Source: Flavobacteriales bacterium
GTDB taxonomy: Bacteria; Bacteroidota; Bacteroidia; Flavobacteriales; BACL11
Direction of reading: 5' to 3'
Length of the DNA: 15,264 nt
Assembly: GCA_002728175.1 (NCBI GenBank)
Contig: PBVH01000020.1
Coordinates: forward strand, 23,270 to 38,533
Every line of letters begins with the position of its first letter. Position 1 is the first letter of the stretch. This document shows, one piece after another, positions 1 through 7,648 of this stretch. The notes beneath the pieces were generated by a model, which worked only from the letters and a program-made list of their open reading frames with translations, was not told the DNA's origin and ran no database searches. A program made the translations under genes and the position numbers.

Positions 1-117
1 CTTAAAAATGCTATTAAAAATGCTATTTTAGATGGAAATATTAAAAATAATAAAATAGATGCTCTTAAATTTTTGAAACAAAAAGCAAATGAACTAAAAA
101 TCAAATCTAAGTTATAA
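1..117 (+). CDS. cca: C-terminal end of probable CCA tRNA nucleotidyltransferase (partial)
   Basis: The first 38 codons read without a stop from the window edge to TAA at 115-117. The peptide includes KNAIKNAILDGN and ends with KQKANELKIKSKL. The pattern (K-x-A-I-x-x-A-I-L-D-G-x-I, then a helix ending K-x-x-E-L) resembles the C-terminus of HD-domain CCA-adding enzymes of Bacteroidota, which add or repair the 3' CCA of tRNA. That is recognition from memory of the family on a short fragment, so the family call is moderate while the coding call is firmer. The next gene, miaA, is also a tRNA-modifying enzyme, 73 bp downstream on the same strand. The rest of the protein, including all catalytic motifs, lies outside the window. 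Confidence 0.55.
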   Translation, partial: LKNAIKNAILDGNIKNNKIDALKFLKQKANELKIKSKL

Positions 118-150
118 AATACTTCATTCAACTTATATCGAACATGAAGA

Positions 151-158
151 TAAATTTG
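151..158 (+). promoter_or_regulatory. Possible -7 box (TAAATTTG) upstream of miaA
   Basis: TAAATTTG fits the Bacteroidota -7 consensus TAnnTTTG and lies 32 bp before the miaA ATG, in the 73-bp spacer after the upstream gene. No TTG-type -33 element is seen at the expected distance. In sequence this AT-rich a chance match is quite possible, and miaA could equally be read through from the upstream gene. Confidence 0.3.
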
Positions 159-190
159 AGAAATATGATGATTTTTCTAAATTATAAACT

Positions 191-1081
191 ATGAAAAAGA
201 AATTAGTTGTAATCTTAGGACCTACCGCCATAGGTAAAACTAAACTAAGCATTAAATTAGCAAAGCACTTTAAATCAGAAATTATTTCATGTGACTCTAG
301 ACAATTTTATAAAGAACTAAATATAGGAACTGCCCCTCCAAGCAAAGCTCAATTGAACCAGGTTAGACATCATTTTATTCAAGACAGATCTATAAATTCA
401 GAGTTTAATGCAGGTATGTTTGAAAATGAAGCAATTAATCTAATAGAATCTAATAACAATAAAATTTTGTTTGCAGTAGGCGGATCCGGTTTATATATTA
501 ATGCTATTTGCAAAGGTCTTGACAATATTCCAATTGTACCAAAAGATATAAGAAATAAGTTGACTTACGAATACAAAAAAAATGGAATATTATGGCTTCA
601 AAAACAAATAAAAAAAATTGATGAAAATTATGAAATAAAATACGATATAAATAATCCACAAAGAATGCTAAGATTTATTGAAGTATATTATTTTACTGGA
701 AAAAGTATTGAGTATTTTAAAATGAACAAGACAAAAAAGAGAAATTTTGATATTATTAAAATAGGTTTATTTATTGACAGAATTAAACTTTATAAAAAAA
801 TTAATAGTCGTGTAGATTTAATGATTGAAAATGGGCTAATTAATGAAGTTGAGAGTCTAATTAATCATAAAGATAAAAACGCATTACAAACAGTTGGTTA
901 CAAAGAAATATTTAAATATTTTGATAAAGAGTACACTTTAGATGTTGCCATTGAAAAAATAAAACAAAATACAAGGAACTTTGCTAAAAGACAAATAACA
1001 TGGTTTAAAAAAGATCAAGACATAAATTGGTTTAAGACAGTACAAATAAAAGAAATTTTAGAGTTTATCGAAGCAAACTAA
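191..1081 (+). CDS. miaA: tRNA dimethylallyltransferase MiaA
   Basis: MiaA transfers a dimethylallyl group from DMAPP to N6 of adenosine 37 in tRNAs that read UNN codons; it is cytosolic. The 296-residue protein has normal length for the family. Visible motifs are the P-loop GPTAIGKT (residues 10-17), CDSRQFYKELNIGTA starting near residue 34 (Asp35 is the expected catalytic acid; the segment binds the anticodon loop), VGGSGLYINA near 96, and the C-terminal NFAKRQITWF segment that closes the tRNA-binding region. The ATG at 191 places the P-loop at the usual distance from the N-terminus. The gene is the only complete plus-strand gene here. Its last 17 bp overlap the 3' end of the convergent SprB-repeat gene. 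It shares with ispH, at the other side of the window, a link to DMAPP: IspH makes the substrate MiaA uses. Confidence 0.96.
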   Translation: MKKKLVVILGPTAIGKTKLSIKLAKHFKSEIISCDSRQFYKELNIGTAPPSKAQLNQVRHHFIQDRSINSEFNAGMFENEAINLIESNNNKILFAVGGSGLYINAICKGLDNIPIVPKDIRNKLTYEYKKNGILWLQKQIKKIDENYEIKYDINNPQRMLRFIEVYYFTGKSIEYFKMNKTKKRNFDIIKIGLFIDRIKLYKKINSRVDLMIENGLINEVESLINHKDKNALQTVGYKEIFKYFDKEYTLDVAIEKIKQNTRNFAKRQITWFKKDQDINWFKTVQIKEILEFIEAN

Positions 1082-4061
1082 CTGAACCCTTGATTTTACC
1101 CAAACCATTATTTAAATCAATTACATAAAAATATACACCTTCTGGTACATCTGTCCCATTTTTATTTTTTCCATCCCATGGGATAGAATAACCAACCGAG
1201 CTGAAAATTTCTCTACCAAATCGTCCAAAGATTGAAATTTCAGAATTTTCAAATAAAAATAATTGATCAATTTTCCAAGTATCATTAACATTATCTCCGT
1301 TAGGTGAGAAAAAATTTGGAATACACTCAGCATTTAATGCTTGAATAGTAAAGTTGGTATCAATAATACAATCATTTTTATCCTTAACTTGTAATGAATA
1401 ATGGCCTGGTGTAAGTGTAACATCAATTGGATTTACAGTAGATCCTACAGACCAGATAAATGAATAATTTGGAGTACCACCAGAAACAACCGCTTCTAGT
1501 TCAATATTTTTACTATTTAAATCACATTCAACAAATAAGCCTGAAGGTTCTAAGTTTATTATTAAATCTTCAATTATGAAATCTTGTCTTAACATACAAC
1601 CTTCACCATTTATTCCATAAGAATTATCTGTAACCTCAACCCAATATTGTCCAGGACATATTTTAACACTAGAAGTGTTCTCTCCAGTACTCCATAAATA
1701 AGTATATGGGCCGTATCCCCACAGCATGGAATCAGCAATGACAGATGTGTTTTCGAAATTAATTAGACTATCAGTTAAAAAAGACGATAAATCAAGAGTA
1801 TCAATAATGTAACAATCATTATTTAAATTTGTAACTGTAACAAAGTATTTCTTTTCGCATGCATTTACATAAATGATAGAATCATTTGATAAAGAATCTT
1901 CTCTTAGGTTACTCCATAAATAACTATACATTCCTAAGCTGGAACTATTGCTAATATTAACTTCAGCCAAATATAAGGAGTCATCATAATTTATTTCCGT
2001 TTCTAAAACAAAAGGATCAATATTTATAGAAAACGAGTCACTAAAACCACATAAATCTTGCACTGTAAGGTTCAAATTATATATAGTATCATTGACAATT
2101 ATAGTGCTATCTATATCTCCAGTACTCCAAATAAAACTAAATGGATGAGTTCCACCTGAAATAATTGGATTTGCAATTACACCATCATTACATGTTGTAT
2201 CAATAATTATAATATTCTCCAAATCTAAGAATGATGGTTGATATATAAACACACTATCAGTTGCAATACAATTATTATAATCAGTAATTGTACAATAACT
2301 TAATCCGGAAAAAAGATATGTATTACTATTTACAGAACCATTTGACCAATTAACAGTATATATGCTATCATAGCCAGAAACGTTAATTTCAATAAATGTT
2401 GAGTCACCAAAACACAATAAAGAATCTTGATAATTAAAAAAATTTATTGCAATTTTTTCCGGTTCAGGCAATAATATTGAATCATTATATACGCAGTTAT
2501 TTGAATCAGTAATTAAAAAGTTATATAACCCAGCTTCTAAATTGATTAAAGAGTCAGTCATATATAAATTGTTCCACAAAATTTGATAAGGTGGTGTAGA
2601 CCCAACAATATTTAGAGAAATAGCTCCGTTTGAATCTCCATAGCATGCTAAGCTATCAAGAAATACATTGATATCATATTTATCAGATTGGTTAATATTT
2701 ATACTATCTTTATGTATACAGTTGTTTGAATCAATGATTTCTAAATAATAACTTCCAAATGATAGATCGTTCAAATAATTTGCATTCCAATTAATATAAT
2801 ATGGTTCTGAACCACCATAGATACTATCAATATTTATGTAACCTGTTGAGTCACCATAACAATTTACATGATTAATATCTAAATCTACTTTGACATCATA
2901 AACAGAATAAATCGAAAAAAATAAACTGTCAATACAGCTAAATACAGTGTCATCAACAACAACAAAATATTCACCAGAAGGCAAAAAAATTGAATCGTTG
3001 ATAAAATTATTGATAGTAGTTTTATAATTACTATTATAAATTGAGTACATAAATGGCAAATTTCCACCGAGAATACTATCAATAACATACCATACCGTAT
3101 CTGATGAACATTTTTCTAATATATTATTATTCTGAGAATACAAACTATATTCTTCAGGCTGATTTATAAAAATGGATGTATCAAATATACATATTGATGA
3201 ATCGGAAACTATTAATCTAAAAGTATCACTAAATAAATTTGTAATCTCAATTGTATCTGCAATTAAAGAGGATATAGACTGTTGAGTTGAAATACTTTGA
3301 ATGTTTGAAGTTAAATTATTTATACTGAATTCTCTAATTGTATCATTTGAATGTAACAAATAATAATTATAATTATTGTTATAAGATATTTTTCTACCCC
3401 CAGAAAAATTAAATATTATTGATCCAGTAGAATCTCCATGACAACCTATTTGATTTATCTCATTTATATTGAATTCAAAAATAGGGGGATTATATAAAAA
3501 AACTTTTGCGGTATCCGTGCAAAAAACTGAATCTGTAATTATTACAGTATATAGACCAAAATTTAAACTATCTAAAAAAGACACACCATTTTGTATAAAA
3601 TTGGTATTGTAATACCATGAAATTGAGTAAGGAGGGGCTCCACCATAAATTGTATCAAGGTAAACTGAACCCTGATCTCCATTACAAACGATTATATCTT
3701 TACTTATTTGAGATGATATTTCACATGAAATATAAAAAATATTTTCTTCTAATACAGAATCTAAAACATTTACAATATTTAACTTAAAATAACCACAAAC
3801 TGATGTCAAAATACTGTCAGAATTGTAACTTGAATTATTAAGAATAAAATTAGTATCATTTTGGTCAATAAAGAACCAGTTAATTGAATCATTTGAATAA
3901 TACCATTTAGAAAAATTATTTGTATCTAAAGAACTTATAATTGTTTGTATTTGACCATCTTCATAACAACTTATGTTAATCACATTACTAGTTTGTAGAT
4001 ATTGTGATTTTGACACAAAACTTAGAGCCAAAAGAAATAAAAGAAATATTTTTTTTTTCAA
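1065..4061 (-). CDS. SprB-repeat protein with T9SS type B (gliding-associated) C-terminal sorting domain
   Basis: This is a secreted surface protein of about 998 residues. It has a signal peptide (KKKIFLLFLLALSFVSKSQ after the initiator) and then Cys-headed repeats of the SprB type. Each starts C-x-G-D-S/Q-x-G or a degenerate form, continues with a GG-x-x-P-Y-x-x-x-W segment and often ends D-S-N-N-C. Clear heads lie near residues 126, 207, 318, 401, 473, 550 and 624, with a late degenerate one near 846. The final 85 residues (from PNFFSPNGDNVNDTW) are a CHU_C/type B sorting domain ending GSVSLLR, the signal for export and surface attachment by the type IX system. I chose the TTG at 4061 because it yields a canonical lysine-rich signal peptide and sits just after a -7 box. 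A TTG at 4100 would add 13 residues and overlap rnz by 4 bp. The protein is rich in Ser, Asp and Asn. Its ligand is unknown; adhesion or gliding is inferred from the family. Confidence 0.88.
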   Translation of the reverse strand: MKKKIFLLFLLALSFVSKSQYLQTSNVINISCYEDGQIQTIISSLDTNNFSKWYYSNDSINWFFIDQNDTNFILNNSSYNSDSILTSVCGYFKLNIVNVLDSVLEENIFYISCEISSQISKDIIVCNGDQGSVYLDTIYGGAPPYSISWYYNTNFIQNGVSFLDSLNFGLYTVIITDSVFCTDTAKVFLYNPPIFEFNINEINQIGCHGDSTGSIIFNFSGGRKISYNNNYNYYLLHSNDTIREFSINNLTSNIQSISTQQSISSLIADTIEITNLFSDTFRLIVSDSSICIFDTSIFINQPEEYSLYSQNNNILEKCSSDTVWYVIDSILGGNLPFMYSIYNSNYKTTINNFINDSIFLPSGEYFVVVDDTVFSCIDSLFFSIYSVYDVKVDLDINHVNCYGDSTGYINIDSIYGGSEPYYINWNANYLNDLSFGSYYLEIIDSNNCIHKDSININQSDKYDINVFLDSLACYGDSNGAISLNIVGSTPPYQILWNNLYMTDSLINLEAGLYNFLITDSNNCVYNDSILLPEPEKIAINFFNYQDSLLCFGDSTFIEINVSGYDSIYTVNWSNGSVNSNTYLFSGLSYCTITDYNNCIATDSVFIYQPSFLDLENIIIIDTTCNDGVIANPIISGGTHPFSFIWSTGDIDSTIIVNDTIYNLNLTVQDLCGFSDSFSINIDPFVLETEINYDDSLYLAEVNISNSSSLGMYSYLWSNLREDSLSNDSIIYVNACEKKYFVTVTNLNNDCYIIDTLDLSSFLTDSLINFENTSVIADSMLWGYGPYTYLWSTGENTSSVKICPGQYWVEVTDNSYGINGEGCMLRQDFIIEDLIINLEPSGLFVECDLNSKNIELEAVVSGGTPNYSFIWSVGSTVNPIDVTLTPGHYSLQVKDKNDCIIDTNFTIQALNAECIPNFFSPNGDNVNDTWKIDQLFLFENSEISIFGRFGREIFSSVGYSIPWDGKNKNGTDVPEGVYFYVIDLNNGLGKIKGSVSLLR

Positions 4062-4078
4062 TTTTATAAATAAAAAAG

Positions 4079-4086
4079 CAAAGATA
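4079..4086 (-). promoter_or_regulatory. Putative promoter -7 box (TATCTTTG) for the SprB-repeat gene
   Basis: On the minus strand TATCTTTG, followed by C, matches the Bacteroidota consensus TAnnTTTG exactly. It lies 17 bp upstream of the preferred TTG start at 4061, just past the end of rnz. Transcription would begin about 5-8 bp downstream, leaving a short leader. No convincing -33 TTG is found 17-21 bp upstream. If used, it uncouples the surface protein from the pyrR-rnz transcript, and it argues against the upstream TTG at 4100, which would precede the transcript start. Confidence 0.5.
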
Positions 4087-4096
4087 CCTAAATTAA

Positions 4097-5017
4097 TCAA
4101 AGGTCTTGAAAATCAATTTCCAAACCAGATTCTGCTTTAATAGTGTTAGTAAACTTGTGTTTTGTTTCTTCTAATAATATTGAAGTGTCTTTATATCGTT
4201 TTGAAAAATGACCAATTAACAAATTTTTAGCACCAGCCCTGTTTGCTATTGATGCAGCTTCAAAACTAGTGCTATGACCTGTCTGATCAGCTCTTTCTTT
4301 TAAATCCTTAGAAAAAGTTACTTCATGATATAACAAATTAGAATCCTTAATTTTTTTGCATATATCATTCTTAAATCTAGTATCTGTACAAAAGGAGTAT
4401 TTATATGGCAATCTATCATTAATAGTAATATCACTATTTTTTATTATTTGCCCATTGTTATTTATCCAATCAGCTCCGTTCTTTATAGCATCAATTTGAT
4501 TATAAGGAATATTATATTTTTCAATAACATTTTTTTTCAATTTTCTTTTAAATTTTTTTTCTTTAAAAATAAAACCAGAACAGTTTATTGTGTGATCTAG
4601 TATTATGTTTTCAACTGAAAAAGAATCATTTTCAAAAATAATTTCGTCACTATCTAATGATATATCATGAAAAAATAATGGGAATCTTAAAACTGTATTA
4701 GAAGCTTGTAGTTGTAAATTAATTATTGATTTTAATTGTTCGTGCGCATATATATGTAAATCTTTATTTCTTCCTAATAGGTGCATACTTGTTAATAAAC
4801 CTATTAAACCAAAATAATGATCACCATGCAAATGACTAATAAAAATATGATTTATTCTTTGAAAATTTATCTTATATTTTCTAAGCTGTACTTGAGTGCC
4901 TTCACCACAATCTATAAGTAAAAATCTTTCATTAATATTTAACAACTGAGAGGTTGGATTACTTTTTAATGTTGGAATAGCAGATCCACAGCCTAAAACA
5001 GTTAGTTTAAACGACAT
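4097..5017 (-). CDS. rnz: Ribonuclease Z (tRNase Z)
   Basis: This zinc-dependent endonuclease of the metallo-beta-lactamase fold matures tRNA 3' ends by cutting after the discriminator base. The 306-residue length fits the short bacterial form. The metal ligands are all visible: SHLHGDH at 61-67 (His62, His64, Asp66, His67), His142 in LDHTINCSGF, Asp212 in CTDTR, and His270 in LIGHFSKRY. ADQTGHST at 243-250 carries the conserved His248. The N-terminal GCGSAIPT and DCGEGTQ segments are typical. The ATG at 5017 shares one base with the stop of the preceding T9SS client (TAATG), so translational coupling is likely. It functions in the same tRNA maturation pathway as the CCA-adding enzyme suspected at the left edge. 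Confidence 0.96.
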   Translation of the reverse strand: MSFKLTVLGCGSAIPTLKSNPTSQLLNINERFLLIDCGEGTQVQLRKYKINFQRINHIFISHLHGDHYFGLIGLLTSMHLLGRNKDLHIYAHEQLKSIINLQLQASNTVLRFPLFFHDISLDSDEIIFENDSFSVENIILDHTINCSGFIFKEKKFKRKLKKNVIEKYNIPYNQIDAIKNGADWINNNGQIIKNSDITINDRLPYKYSFCTDTRFKNDICKKIKDSNLLYHEVTFSKDLKERADQTGHSTSFEAASIANRAGAKNLLIGHFSKRYKDTSILLEETKHKFTNTIKAESGLEIDFQDL

Positions 5018-5799
5018 TAACGATTAATTACTACTCTTTGATTGACACAAATGTTTCCATCACTTATTGAGAAAATATAAATTCCCTCAGAAAAAGTGTT
5101 TGTCACTACACCTTTATTATTTATACCCTTATTTGAACTAAACTTGAAAGAGCTAATTTTTTCACCGACCAAATTATATACATCACATACAACATTACTT
5201 TGGTTACCAATTAGATAATTAATGTTTACGAAATCATTTGCAGGATTGGGAGATATATTATTTATTTGAAATTTATCTTTTGATAAATAATTTAAAACAG
5301 AAGTTGAATTAACAATGTCTAAATAGTAGTAATCAATAACATCATCTTGAGTTGTATTTCCTAACAATGGGATACCACTTACATATGCAGTTGTCTCAAA
5401 AACAATTTGGTAACTACCTATATCATTTACAGTTGGATCAACAATAGAATATAACTCAGCACATTCAGTTGTTCCTCCAATAAATCCGCAACTTGGCGGA
5501 TCACAATAATAATCAAAATTTGGTGGTAATCCTGTAACAGAATTTAGTGTAATACTATCAATATCAACACTAATTATACCTATTGGTAGCCCTGTGATTT
5601 GTCCAGCGTCAACAATCGTATCTTCAGGTGTAATTATTGTTATTAATTCATTGTAAGCTTGTCCAACATAAGCATCAGATAATCCCGTAGCGCTATCAGG
5701 ATAAATTCCTCCAGCAACATATTGGGGATCTGGTGTACATTGTGAATAAACTAAAGTACAAGCAAATAAAAACAAAACGGTAGTTAATAATTTCTTCAT
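5017..5799 (-). CDS. Secreted protein with T9SS type A sorting domain
   Basis: This is a 260-residue exported protein. The first 20 residues (MKKLLTTVLFLFACTLVYSQ) are a signal peptide. Residue 21 is Cys, but the preceding YSQ does not make a lipobox, so signal peptidase I cleavage is more likely than lipidation. The middle part (about 21-170) is Cys-, Pro- and Ile-rich with CDPPSCGF near 98; I do not recognise its domain. The last 80 or so residues form a type A C-terminal sorting domain: ISPNPANDFVNI, then YNLVGEKI, then EGIYIFSISDG, and finally QRVVINR. Such a domain directs export through the outer membrane by the T9SS. It sits 17 bp after a small conserved gene and overlaps rnz by one base, an unusual place for a secreted client. 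The function of the mature protein is unknown. Confidence 0.88.
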   Translation of the reverse strand: MKKLLTTVLFLFACTLVYSQCTPDPQYVAGGIYPDSATGLSDAYVGQAYNELITIITPEDTIVDAGQITGLPIGIISVDIDSITLNSVTGLPPNFDYYCDPPSCGFIGGTTECAELYSIVDPTVNDIGSYQIVFETTAYVSGIPLLGNTTQDDVIDYYYLDIVNSTSVLNYLSKDKFQINNISPNPANDFVNINYLIGNQSNVVCDVYNLVGEKISSFKFSSNKGINNKGVVTNTFSEGIYIFSISDGNICVNQRVVINR

Positions 5800-5816
5800 A
5801 ATTTAATTTTTATAAT

Positions 5817-6116
5817 TTATATATTTAATTGTCTTTCTATTTCTTCCATTTCTATATAATCGTAGGCTTCTTGTAATGTGGGAACAATAGTTAATTTATC
5901 ATTAAATGAAAATTGACAAACTACTACAAATGACCCATTTTTATTTGAAACATTTCTATCAAAAGTAATAAATTTATCTTTAATCTTATTAATTGTATCT
6001 AAATCAACACCATTTAAGTCAGCAATAAAATTTTTAACATTTGCAGATTTTTTACTGTCAATTAAAATATTGCCATCTTTTATAGAAAAAACTAATATAT
6101 TGTCTGGGGAGTTCAT
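5817..6116 (-). CDS. Small conserved protein, rnz-associated, STAS-like fold suspected
   Basis: This is a 99-residue cytosolic protein without signal peptide or membrane segment. The C-terminal stretch DKLTIVPTLQEAYDYIEMEEIERQLNI, which spans positions 73-99, is close to what I recall of short Bacteroidota proteins encoded beside rnz. Those are sometimes themselves labelled ribonuclease Z although they lack any metal-binding histidines. This one also lacks an HxHxDH motif, so it cannot be a nuclease of that family. The alternation of strands and helices (FSIKDGNILID, then a helix, then GSFVVVCQF, then the final helix) resembles a STAS/anti-sigma-antagonist fold, which is inference. It starts 4 bp after the pyrB stop and is followed 17 bp later by the T9SS client, so it is co-transcribed with both. 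Confidence 0.8.
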   Translation of the reverse strand: MNSPDNILVFSIKDGNILIDSKKSANVKNFIADLNGVDLDTINKIKDKFITFDRNVSNKNGSFVVVCQFSFNDKLTIVPTLQEAYDYIEMEEIERQLNI

Positions 6117-6120
6117 TATA

Positions 6121-7050
6121 TTATTTTTTTATTTTTCTTCCTAATAAATATAAAATCGCCATTCTAATTGCAACTCCGTTTTCAACCTGATCTAAAACAA
6201 TGGAATGATCTGAATCAGCAACATCAGAGCTTAACTCAACTCCCCTATTAATTGGACCAGGGTGCATGATAATCTTATTCTTTTTGATCTTTGATAATAT
6301 GTTTTTATTAACTCCATAAGTCATTGCATACTCTCTAAGTGAAGGAATATATTGAACATCTTGTCTTTCAAGCTGGATACGTAAAACATTAACTACATCA
6401 CACCAATTTAGTGCCAACTCTAAATCTGGTATATGTTCGATATTTAGTAAATTTAAATACTTTGGAACTAAAGAAGAAGGACCACAGACCTTAACATTAG
6501 CACCAAGTTTTTGTAGGCAATAAATATTTGAGAGAGCTACTCTTGAATGCATAATATCCCCAAGTATAAGTACATTTTTATTTCTAAGATCATTAAGTTT
6601 TTCTTTAATAGAGTATGCATCAAGCAATGCCTGTGTGGGGTGCTCATGACTTCCATCACCAGCATTAATTATCTTAGCATTTACATTTTTTGATAAAAAT
6701 AAAGCTGCGCCAGGATTTGGATGTCTCATAACAATCATATCTACCTTCATTGCTAAAATATTATTGACAGTATCAATTAGAGATTCGCCCTTGTTTACTG
6801 ATGACGATGATGATGAAAAATTTAAAATATCTGCTGATAATCTTTTTTCTGCAATTTCAAATGACAATTTCGTTCTTGTAGAATTTTCAAAAAAAAGATT
6901 TGCAATAGTAATATCTCTTAATGATGGTACTTTTTTAATTGGTTGATTAATTATTTTTTTAAAATTATCTGCTGTTTTAAAAATTAAATTTATATCTTCT
7001 TTGTTAAGATTTTTAATGCCCAACAAATGATTAACAGACAAATTATTCAT
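6121..7050 (-). CDS. pyrB: Aspartate carbamoyltransferase catalytic subunit
   Basis: PyrB condenses carbamoyl phosphate and aspartate to N-carbamoylaspartate, the committed step of de novo pyrimidine synthesis. At 309 residues it is full length. The carbamoyl-phosphate loop FFENSTRTKLSFE places Ser-Thr-Arg-Thr at 57-60. The SSSSVNKGES loop supplies the mobile lysine (Lys87). HEHPTQALLDA holds His137 and Gln140, GDIMHSRVA follows near 164, and MHPGPINRGVE starts near 262. The six-serine run at 79-84 is the family's usual Ser-rich loop, slightly extended. No regulatory subunit gene (pyrI) lies next to it. The gene overlaps the end of pyrR by 8 bp (ATGAATAA), so the two are translationally coupled and probably balanced in amount. 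Confidence 0.97.
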   Translation of the reverse strand: MNNLSVNHLLGIKNLNKEDINLIFKTADNFKKIINQPIKKVPSLRDITIANLFFENSTRTKLSFEIAEKRLSADILNFSSSSSSVNKGESLIDTVNNILAMKVDMIVMRHPNPGAALFLSKNVNAKIINAGDGSHEHPTQALLDAYSIKEKLNDLRNKNVLILGDIMHSRVALSNIYCLQKLGANVKVCGPSSLVPKYLNLLNIEHIPDLELALNWCDVVNVLRIQLERQDVQYIPSLREYAMTYGVNKNILSKIKKNKIIMHPGPINRGVELSSDVADSDHSIVLDQVENGVAIRMAILYLLGRKIKK

Positions 7051-7594
7051 TAGATGAATTTATAATTAATACTTTATCCATTTTATTTTCCTCTTTCCAA
7101 TTAACAAGAATTTTTTCAGAATCTAAAACATTCACATTTTTACCAATATAATCAGGTTGAATTGGCAAATGCCTAGAGTAATTTCTATTAATCAATGTTA
7201 ATAACTCGACAGTATTAGGCCTACCAAATGTCATTAATGCATCTAATGCTGAACGAACAGATCTTCCTGTATATACAACATCATCAACTAAAATTACATG
7301 CTTTTCCTCAATACTAAAATCTATATCAATTGATTTAGGTATAATTGGGTGTTTTCTTATTCTCAAATCATCTCTATGAAATGAAATATCCAAACAACCA
7401 GTCTTTACTATAGCGTGTGTTAGCTTAGAATTTAATTTAGCAACTATTCTTTTACTTAAAAAAATACCTCTTGGTTGTATTCCGATGATAACTGTATTAT
7501 CAAAAGTATCGTGATTTTCAATGAGTTGGTGACACAATCTTTCAATTGTAACATTCATCTCATAATCATCTATTAATACTTTTTTTTCTAACAT
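7043..7594 (-). CDS. pyrR: Bifunctional PyrR: pyrimidine operon regulator / uracil phosphoribosyltransferase
   Basis: PyrR belongs to the type I phosphoribosyltransferases. It makes UMP from uracil and PRPP, and in some bacteria binds pyr mRNA leaders to cause attenuation. The 13-residue PRPP motif VILVDDVVYTGRS is at about residues 100-112, and GIQPRGIFLSKRI near 38 is the usual substrate loop. I place the start at 7594 (MLEKKVLIDDYEM), giving 183 residues, the family's normal size. An ATG at 7627 lies inside the preceding terminator hairpin and would add 11 residues of the wrong character (RFFFCYVCLN). The last 8 bp overlap pyrB. The start lies 8 bp after a -7 box, so the mRNA would be nearly leaderless and no attenuator precedes the gene itself. 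The enzymatic role is therefore safer than the RNA-binding role. Confidence 0.93.
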   Translation of the reverse strand: MLEKKVLIDDYEMNVTIERLCHQLIENHDTFDNTVIIGIQPRGIFLSKRIVAKLNSKLTHAIVKTGCLDISFHRDDLRIRKHPIIPKSIDIDFSIEEKHVILVDDVVYTGRSVRSALDALMTFGRPNTVELLTLINRNYSRHLPIQPDYIGKNVNVLDSEKILVNWKEENKMDKVLIINSSNE

Positions 7595-7601
7595 ATTTAA
7601 G

Positions 7602-7609
7602 CAAACATA
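7602..7609 (-). promoter_or_regulatory. Putative promoter -7 box (TATGTTTG) for the pyrR-pyrB unit
   Basis: TATGTTTG on the minus strand, followed by C, matches TAnnTTTG. It sits between the rpsA terminator and the pyrR start. The nearest upstream TTTG (7625-7628) is only 15 bp away, inside the terminator stem, which is short for a -33 element. Transcription would start close to or at the ATG at 7594, predicting a leaderless or nearly leaderless pyrR mRNA. Confidence 0.5.
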
Positions 7610-7611
7610 AC

Positions 7612-7642
7612 AAAAAAAAAACCTCAAAATTGAGGTTTTTTT
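7612..7642 (-). terminator. Intrinsic terminator of rpsA (bidirectional symmetry)
   Basis: This is a perfect inverted repeat, ACCTCAA (7621-7627) and TTGAGGT (7630-7636), with a 2-base AA centre. It is flanked by a run of nine A on the left and T to 7642 on the right. On the minus strand it reads as a GC-containing hairpin followed by a U-tract and begins 7 bp after the rpsA stop. The flanking A and T runs make it symmetrical, so it could stop transcription from either side. It separates the lon-to-rpsA group from pyrR. Confidence 0.9.
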
Positions 7643-7648
7643 AAATTA

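Noticed and set aside
110..183. Open reading in frame 2 between the left-edge gene and miaA (ends FEKYDDFSKL)
   Set aside because: It has no start codon in a sensible place, overlaps the end of the upstream gene, and its Lys/Asp/Tyr-rich content is expected by chance in AT-rich DNA. A frameshifted extension of the upstream gene is possible but the family's usual end is already reached at 117.
1063..1079. Weak hairpin AGTTT...AAACT at the miaA end
   Set aside because: Only 5 pairs, with a loop of about 8 bases and no T-tract on either strand; not a credible terminator.
5857..6116. Naming the 99-residue protein ribonuclease Z
   Set aside because: It has no HxHxDH motif or other metal ligands; the true tRNase Z is the separate gene at 4097-5017.
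6764..6946. Plus-strand open frame with an Asp run inside pyrB
   Set aside because: Antisense shadow of the pyrB Ser-rich loop codons; pyrB motifs are intact across it.
7595..7627. Upstream ATG (7627) as the pyrR start
   Set aside because: It lies within the rpsA terminator and adds RFFFCYVCLN-type residues foreign to the family. The ATG at 7594 gives the usual N-terminus.
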